The notes under the pieces were generated by a model. The model was not told where the DNA came from. It did not search any database and was given only the letters and a program-made list of their open reading frames with translations. Shown here piece by piece: positions 56,546 through 64,000 of a stretch of DNA of 64,000 nt (position 1 is the first letter of the stretch; each line of letters opens with the position of its first letter). A program made the translations under genes and the position numbers. Source of the stretch: Fasciolopsis buskii (Eukaryota > Platyhelminthes > Trematoda > Plagiorchiida > Fasciolidae); assembly GCA_008360955.1 (NCBI GenBank), contig LUCM01010123.1, positions 179,333-243,332 on the forward strand. Direction: 5' to 3'.

Positions 56546-59500
56546 AGAGAAGTCCCGAGCGGCCAAAGTTCCTCCTGGCGTGAGTCAGCCCAAATTTCAG
56601 CACATGTCATTTTGCACGCCCTTAAATTTTATTGTGGCTATAAAATAGTCTCAAACCTGTGACGCAGAAACCAAGTCATGCTAGTCAAGGACTACCGCGG
56701 ATTCTGTTCTCCTTCAAGGGATAGCGCAGGGAGGCAATGGACATTTATTTCATAGTCCCACTAGATATAGTGTACGGATGATTTTGCGGGATTCTGAAGG
56801 ATCTTTTTCGGAGTCTAAACGAATTTTCTCAGTCACTTTCAGATGGGCTGCTTGATATGGTTAACACTAGTTGGTTAGAATTAGATGCACCCCGTGGTTT
56901 AACATTGCGCATGGGAATCTGCAAGATTGCTTTGTAGCAAACGGAGTACTTCTTTTGCCACGCTTGAACAGTTAGTGATGCAACTACCATAATCCTTGCA
57001 AACAAAATGGACAGGGAATGCTGGGAGATTGACCCTGAACGAAGGGAAACAATAGTCGAATTAATGGTCAGTTTGGTTTCATCGATGTCTAGAATAAATT
57101 GAGTCGCTTTGGAAATTTAGCAGAGAAGAAACGAAGAAACGTCGGGTCTTTTGCGACCTTGCTAGGGGGTATCTTCCCTCGCCTTGGTCGAAACTACAAT
57201 CTGAAACTCACGGTGCGGGACGAGGGGGGGCGAGTTCCGCAATGCGTATAGTTTAAAGAAAAGCTTCACATGGCAACCCGACCTTTATTCCTGAGACCGG
57301 AAGCAGCAGCTAGGTGGAAATAGGCGACAGAAGGCTCCGTTTATGCTTTGTTTGCCCAAGGGGAAGTCACCGGAAAGGTGAAAGCAATCATATTACTAGG
57401 TGCAGTGTAGTGGGCCGTGACGAACAGCATCATCAGCCACTGCACACGACCGATCTCAAGCCCTAGCACCGAACTAAGATGACCGGTAAGTGGCACCACA
57501 CGGCCACTAAATGGCGGAATGACTAAGCCTCGCTGGGTAACAGTTCCATCAACCAGAGGTTCGCAGTTAAAGAGGTAATATGCTACGCACTTTTGGATAA
57601 CTGGTCTGATACAGCCCCATCAAGTTAGAGGCGCTAGCCCCATTTAACCTTAGGCGGTGAAGGGCGCCTCTGAAAATGGAAAGCTGTCAGTTAGACTGCA
57701 GTGTTCAACTCGGTGAGCCGCAAATTTTAAGCGCTGCATATGGACGATGCAAAGTCGATGAATATCAAAAATTCCAGCTGGAAATATCGCAAGAGAGATT
57801 CTGGTTTTGATCGAATGTGAGCCCCGATTTCCATTGGGTTCTGAAACAGAGGCCGGTAGCAGGAACGGCCCGTGCGCCATACGCACCTTGCTGGGATATA
57901 TAGTATTCGGTCCGTCCAGCCATGCTTTCTGCGGGTCTAGGTCGGCCAGCCGAGTACCTACCGAAATGTTGCTCTAACAGAAAAACAAGCGGAGAAGTTT
58001 GATATATATTTTCCAGTGATGCAGTCTCTGAATAACGGGTACTGAGTGGAAGTCATAGAGGCCGTTGCTACAGTGGAGTCTTGTATTCAGTTTTAGACGG
58101 CTATTTTTTAGTTCGCCCACTGTGGAAGGATGGGGCGCAAGCAAAGCTCGGTAACTATATGTCTGCGCCTACGAGATTACTCCACTTGCGGCATAAGCTG
58201 ACGAGCATGTTAGCTTGGGTAGGATGCATATAATCCGAGGAGAAGACCACCGAAAAGGGATATGCTGCAGTAGCAGCACAGCACCAGTTATGGCACGACC
58301 ATCAGCCTTGGTTGTACATGCTGCATCACTCATTGGTTGACCCCTGAAAACAAGGAGCACCAAATAAGGCCCTGAATCGGGCAATCACGCGCAGTGGACG
58401 GTTGATAAACGACACGCTTTACCGTGGTCCGGAAATAACGGCTAATTCCGTAGGGACATTGCTGCGGTTTTGGAACAAACGAATAGCTGTTTTGGCCGAC
58501 TTGGAAGGGAGATTTATACAGATAAGTGTGTAAGGATAAGTGAGCCCCCCGACGCACTCGCTGGCCACGAGAAGACCTTTCATTGGAATCCAATGGGAAA
58601 CAAAAGGTCGTAGGTCCGTTTGGAGCGAGGTCGCCTCTTTTTTGTGTTAAACAAGCTTCGCGCATTACCGCCGGGTTTTAGTGTGATATGCTACTCAAAT
58701 GCCTTGTGAAGCATGCTTGATTGCGTGGTCAAATGTTGAGAGGTACTACAAGTTGCAAGAAAGAAAACGGTGCATAGGTTAGAACAAAATGATGGGGAAA
58801 TCATATGCGGCTTCCTGTGGGGAACAATATGATTGTGCGGACCAATAATGCGTATGGCAGAATCAAAGCTCAGTTGGACGATGGCGGGGAGCGTCAAGAA
58901 GTGGCTGCATTAGGCGGATTTCACTAGTTTATAAAATAAGATAAAACTTAAACGGCGATGAAAAGGTTGGTAAAGATCAACCGTGGGATGAAAATGAATA
59001 AAAAGGCCAAAACAACCGTTGGAATGAATAATGATAAACAATATATGTTCATTGTTAAAGTGAGGATGATAATGTACGTTAGCCATTTTACCGTGGTTCC
59101 TGCGGCCGAGAAAATAATTAGAAGCCTCTTGGAAATGCAGAAAATAAGCAATGATGCAGAATTATAACAGACCACTGTTTGAGAACACGAAGCATGGTGG
59201 CGTCATCAACAGTGAGGAAGCGAATGACGCATCATATTATGCGCGTTGAGTATTGTATCCTACGCTGGCATGCTGGTGTGATAAAAACGGGTCCCTTTGC
59301 TTCTTTTTGCATTTGAATACCAAAATGCGCAAGGCAAAACCAAATTTTTACATGGATGGCGCACAGAAACCTGAATAAGGGCAGTCAGAATGTTTATTGG
59401 GGTATATGCTACCTTGGATTACCCGGCGGGCGCGACCAGAATCTGCAAAGCAATACGCGGTGCACAAGTATACGAGACAAAATTCAAAACCGCATAAACT

Positions 59501-62500
59501 GTTTTGCAAGATTGTACAGGCTTTTCTAGTAATGTTCGTGAGCAACACAGTGAGGGTCATTTCGTGTTTAAATGCACAAAATGTGCGTGTTGCTGGCGCA
59601 ACACCTGAAAGCAGTTCAGTGGCGGATGGTATTGACGAAACATCCACCCCCATGTTTTGCGGGCATTCGAATCTTTGGATGCAACCAATCCACCCGCAGT
59701 AACTGATAGCTACCAAAGGTCCACCTTGTGATAACTGGTAACGGTTGGTGGTAAGTGTCAGCTGTTATTCATTAGAAGAAGTGATGAATCATAAGGAGCG
59801 TAACTAGGAGGATAATATTGATGTTATTTTGCTCAGAAAAATAAAAAACGTTTATTGAGCATGACAAAACCGTAAATAGTATTGGATGCAATAGTAAAAA
59901 TGACCTTTTTATGTAGCACACTTTTGTTATTGGCTGCGAAATTGAAAACGTACAGAAATGTCTATTTGCCCGAGGATTGCAAGAAAGATATTTGCCTACG
60001 TATAATTTATATGTATATATAAATATATATAAACATACGTTTGCATCAGGGTGATTTTTGCTCCATAATCGTTACATAATTTTAGTTCCACAACTTTATG
60101 CGTATAGCTATTTCATATATCTATTTAAAGTGGTAAATATGTGTATGTAAATGTGGACATATATGCATCTGCCTATATATACAGAAATATATGTATGCAT
60201 AATTAAAAAGATGTGCATCCATAAGCATATAAATAAGTATGCGCCTAAATGATTGGTGTATGTCAAATTATCTGGTACCTAATTTAGACATGTTGATGCC
60301 TGAAAGTGATATAGCTGTATATCTAGATGTGTAGAGTAGACACATACGTATATGCATTTATGTTTATATATATATAGCTATGTATGTTTCCACTGTATAT
60401 GTATATCAAATTCGTTGTTGCATCGACATGTAGAAATTACGCAGTAAATAAATGTTCATAAACATTCGTTTCCACTTGTAGGAAGACTATGTAAACATAG
60501 ATGCCGTTATTGCAATTAGTGTCTACGCATGCAGTCATTTCCCTCATAATGTGACATTATTTTCTTGTTCTTCGCCTAGTCTGGAAATACATGCATATGT
60601 CCGTTAACCCTTTAATCGTATGATATAAACATATGTTGCAGTTTGCCGCGTAAGGGAGTTATACTAACCCCAAATGCCCGACGGAAAAACGTACGAGCCC
60701 CCTGGCAGACCCGGGCCATGTCTTTCGCCATCTGTCTTTAGTCAGCTATATAGGGCTAACGACACCTCTAAGCATTTCTGGACCAACGCAAGCCTGTCTG
60801 CCTCAGCATGCGCTTCAGACGTTTGCATGCGTACAGTAGACTAGTTGCACCACTGCTAAACCAATGAGCACTGAAACCCCAACCTTTGCTGCGCATGTGA
60901 AAGAAGATTCACGTACCAACAACCCAATGCACACAATGAAGCCATAACAGAAATAACCGATTTTGGAAATCGGTGCTGGTAATTAGACAGTCGTGGCCTC
61001 AAAGGGAGCCGTGGTGCCCTTCACGTCAATCCCGTCTCTCCCGCGGTCCCTGCTCCTTGCACCTCCGTCGTCTTCCGTAGCCCTCCGGGGTCCTCTTCAT
61101 CCTTTTCGTTCGTCCTACGTCATCTTGGGCTCTTCAGGTCTAACTACAATGAAAATGATGAAGATCGATATTACTTACCTTTTGCTGATAGGCAATGCAC
61201 ATGGATGTAAACCTCGTGGCCCAAGTAGTTGGCGCAATGCGAGTGAACCCAACGTTGGCGTACGTCGCGTTGCACCCATTCGGTTGTTTCGTCCAAATCC
61301 ACCACGGGCTTTTCCAGTCTGAAGACGCCGCATAGGTCCTGTGTGATTGATGAAGGTGGTGGTCCGGATTGCCTGGGTTTCTTTAACTTCTACAGTCTGT
61401 AGCCAGCGGACGTCATGAAAGCGTGCTTCCTAAAATTTACCAACTGTAGGGGGTCGCCAACAAGATGCCTATCAACGTCGTCGGCATCCCTGGGAGCAAC
61501 GGAAGCCTCTCGTTTTGAAGACAGGCAACAGAGCGGATGATGACATGCTGGGAATCAGTTTGACCTTCTCCCTAATTCTCTGTCCCATTACTGAGAACGG
61601 TGTTACCGACGAGTACACCAACTTCTGCGTGGTTCTTTGTGGGCATCACGGCGAATTCTTTACCCGCCCCTATAAACGTAGCTATACCTCGCAGTTGCTC
61701 TAATAAACGCCCTGGCGCTTCCTTACTTACGTTCAATGGAGACACGTAAATGTGCTGGCAAGCGTCGGCAAAGAGGGACATCTTACCTTCTTTACTGAAA
61801 GGTAAATGTTCCTCCGCTGTGCTACACTCCCTCTCGGGTGAGGGCGATGGGTGTGTAACCTTCCCCTTCATACCCCCTTTCGGACTACTGGAAGTCTCCT
61901 GGCGTCATGCTTAAGGAAGAAGCTAACACGCATTATGCGGCTGCATGGTAACGGCCACTGATTCCAGAAAGTGCACTTGCATGACGGGTGAACGCCCATC
62001 AATACACGTGCAACGCAGGATTTAGAACAACGTACTTCCCAAGACACACCTACCTTCTGAAGGGAAACTAACTTAAGCTGGTGGGTCGCATCCGCTAACA
62101 TCATTTCGCATTACCGATCAGCTAAATCCCGAACACTATCCGGCACGAAAAACGCAAACCTAACCCCATTCTCCCGTTTGAGTAATCTAAGATTGCCTTG
62201 ACCCCGCAAAATCTTTTACGCGAACAAGGTCGTTCCGGAACTTACGCCAAAGACTATTTATATCCCGAATAGCATCTAGACAGCTGAAAGTATCTCCCGC
62301 ATATCGACAAACTTCCTAAGCATCCCCAAAAATTTCCATTACGCAGATTACGTGCGCTTCTTGCTCTGCAGTTAGCTTACGATTGCGCGAGTAGTAACGG
62401 TCATGAAACCGATTGAAGGAATGACAACTTCCTATCACCTGGTATTGCCTGCTAGCTGTACGTAACATGACGAATGCTGGGTAGTTGATATTAGAAAATC

Positions 62501-64000
62501 TGCAAATAAATATTATGTGAAAAGATAACAGACTTACCGACGACCGCCTAGATTTCTGCGACGTTTGTGGACAGCAGTACTTAATGCGATTGTACGGAAA
62601 AGAAGAGGGAGGTGGTCGCGGATGCTCTCGGAGCCAATTTCCGGAGCTGACACTGTGATATTTATAAAATGATGTAAGTGTCTAATGTTGGAAAACCCCA
62701 AAATTGCATTCAAAATCCGAAAAACTAGCATAAAAGGGGCGAACATAGCGAATAATCACTTCCGAATCATGTATATAGGCAGCAGTCGCGTCCGCAAGAA
62801 CAGCCATGGAAGCCATGAGAGCGCAACTGCCGTGTTTTCCCGTTTAACATAAATTTATACCCAAAATCGTCCGTTCAAGCAATAAGCAGGTCAACTAGAT
62901 TAACATTATCATAATTTCCGAAAATGCACAATAACACACTTATTCCATTTCTTCAACAATTTTCTTTTAGCTTCACAGGATCCACTTTTCAACGCGGAAG
63001 TTTCATCGCTATCGTGGCGGATGTTGAGATATGGCCGGAGGCGCAAGCGTCATGGTCGTTATATGATGGGCAGAAGAGATAGTCTAAGGAGGTGAAGATC
63101 ACTGGAGATATGATAATTAATTGAGTGAAAATAAGTCAAGACCAAGAGGAACGTCATGCAGAGTGAACAAGGTTTTCGCATTTAACAACAATGAATGGCA
63201 AATAAAATGCGGACGAATGCTGCCGATTCTGCGGAACTATATGGAGAATGAGATTTTACAAAACGTTTTGGCGAAAGAATATGGAATTCTCAGGACTGTT
63301 GATCACATTCTCATACGGCTCGTGGAAAACTGGACTGAGATATACAATGGAGAGGGAAAAATTTTTGTAAGAAACAGAATGTTTTAAATGCATCAGTCAA
63401 GGATATCATCTAAGCTGTCATTTTCTTATCGCAGTTTTTGGTCTTATATGGGAGGAATTTAAAGGGGTGCACAGGGCACTCCAGCGACAATAGTTACTGT
63501 TTTTCATCATTCATAAAGATTCAACTGAGGTGGAGTATCTAAGAGGATCATCGACGCGGTTTGGGTTGAAAGGACCAGTAATCGAGCGCCAGGTCCGGCT
63601 AGCAGCGTTGTGTATAGAACTGGTACCAGCGAGTATAGCCGAATCTGAAACAAGGGAAAGGCAGTCTGGCGTGGGTGTCAGCTCGAGGTTAGGGCGATTA
63701 ACGAATGGTGTAGTGATAGAGACATCATCCGACCTAAGGTTGGTTGATAATTAAGAGCTTATGTGGTAGGGTGACCAGGGTATTACCGGGAAGTATGGGA
63801 GTGAATAGAAAAGCGGGGCTGACATCCATAGTATTTGCACGCCGGCCATTTGCGAAGCTCTGGGCCTAATGGTGGGCCAAGGATAGATCCCCCTTAAAAT
63901 GGTAATGACTATTCCATTTACCCAGCGATCAGCGAGGGTTAATCTATATCCATATTGCGCTAGTATACTAGGTTCTCTTGCGCCCTCAGATGGAGTGCTA
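56546..64000. other. Gene-poor 3' part of window
   Basis: No gene recognised. It contains an AT-rich simple-sequence stretch (59990-60480). The largest open frames (59348-59716 minus, 60993-61322 plus, 63121-63387 plus, the last opening on TTG) have no motifs I can name. I treat them as chance or decayed repeats. Confidence 0.45.
59990..60480. repeat. AT-rich imperfect simple-sequence region
   Basis: Repeated TATATA, ATATGTAT and CATATG-like words without a fixed unit, clearly richer in A and T than the flanks. It could be decayed microsatellite sequence or a matrix-attachment-like region; the sequence alone does not decide. Confidence 0.55.

Noticed and set aside
1..64000. CRISPR arrays, operons, prokaryotic promoters or phage genes
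   Set aside because: The window is eukaryotic, with spliced genes and LINE/SINE repeats. No regularly spaced repeat array is present.

Overview
The window looks like nuclear DNA of a flatworm, most likely a digenean fluke. Its protein-coding genes have many short exons separated by kilobase-scale introns. The introns and flanks hold tRNA-derived SINE-like repeats and broken copies of an APE-endonuclease/reverse-transcriptase LINE of the kind common in fluke genomes. The fluke assignment is an inference from gene architecture and repeat content; nothing here identifies a species.

Two host genes are supported, both on the + strand. The first (about 1873-40254) is the middle and 3' part of a NUP214/CAN-like FG nucleoporin. 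I could assemble 14 exons that keep one open frame through every junction. They comprise coiled-coil exons 1-3, a 63-nt exon, a Ser/Thr/Pro-rich exon, a run of FG-repeat exons (LFG/GLFG type), a 31-nt microexon, and a last exon of 11 codons followed by an AATAAA signal. The beta-propeller half must lie upstream of the window. The second gene (41260-45126) is an N-terminal Xaa-Pro-Lys methyltransferase (NTMT1 family) in two visible exons. Its catalytic domain is intact, preceded by a long basic, low-complexity extension not found in the human enzyme.

Layout: 1-1872 is intronic, with an internally deleted LINE derivative at 136-615. 1873-40254 is the nucleoporin gene, whose introns hold SINEs, a foldback element (16040-16487), AT microsatellites, a LINE deletion derivative (38500-39428) and a small cysteine-rich ORF (19840-20061). 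40255-41259 is a short intergenic/5' region. 41260-45126 is the methyltransferase gene, with a SINE in its intron. 45127-64000 is about 19 kb without a recognisable gene. It holds a LINE 3' fragment on the - strand (47030-47265), a LINE 5' half with its endonuclease region (49485-51350), a repeat family with inverted partial copies (52790-53190, 54715-54880, 56325-56545) and an AT-rich stretch near 60 kb.

The two genes are not known to act in one pathway. One is a cytoplasmic-face nuclear pore subunit and the other a nuclear protein methyltransferase. Their adjacency is notable mainly because both human orthologues map to chromosome band 9q34.
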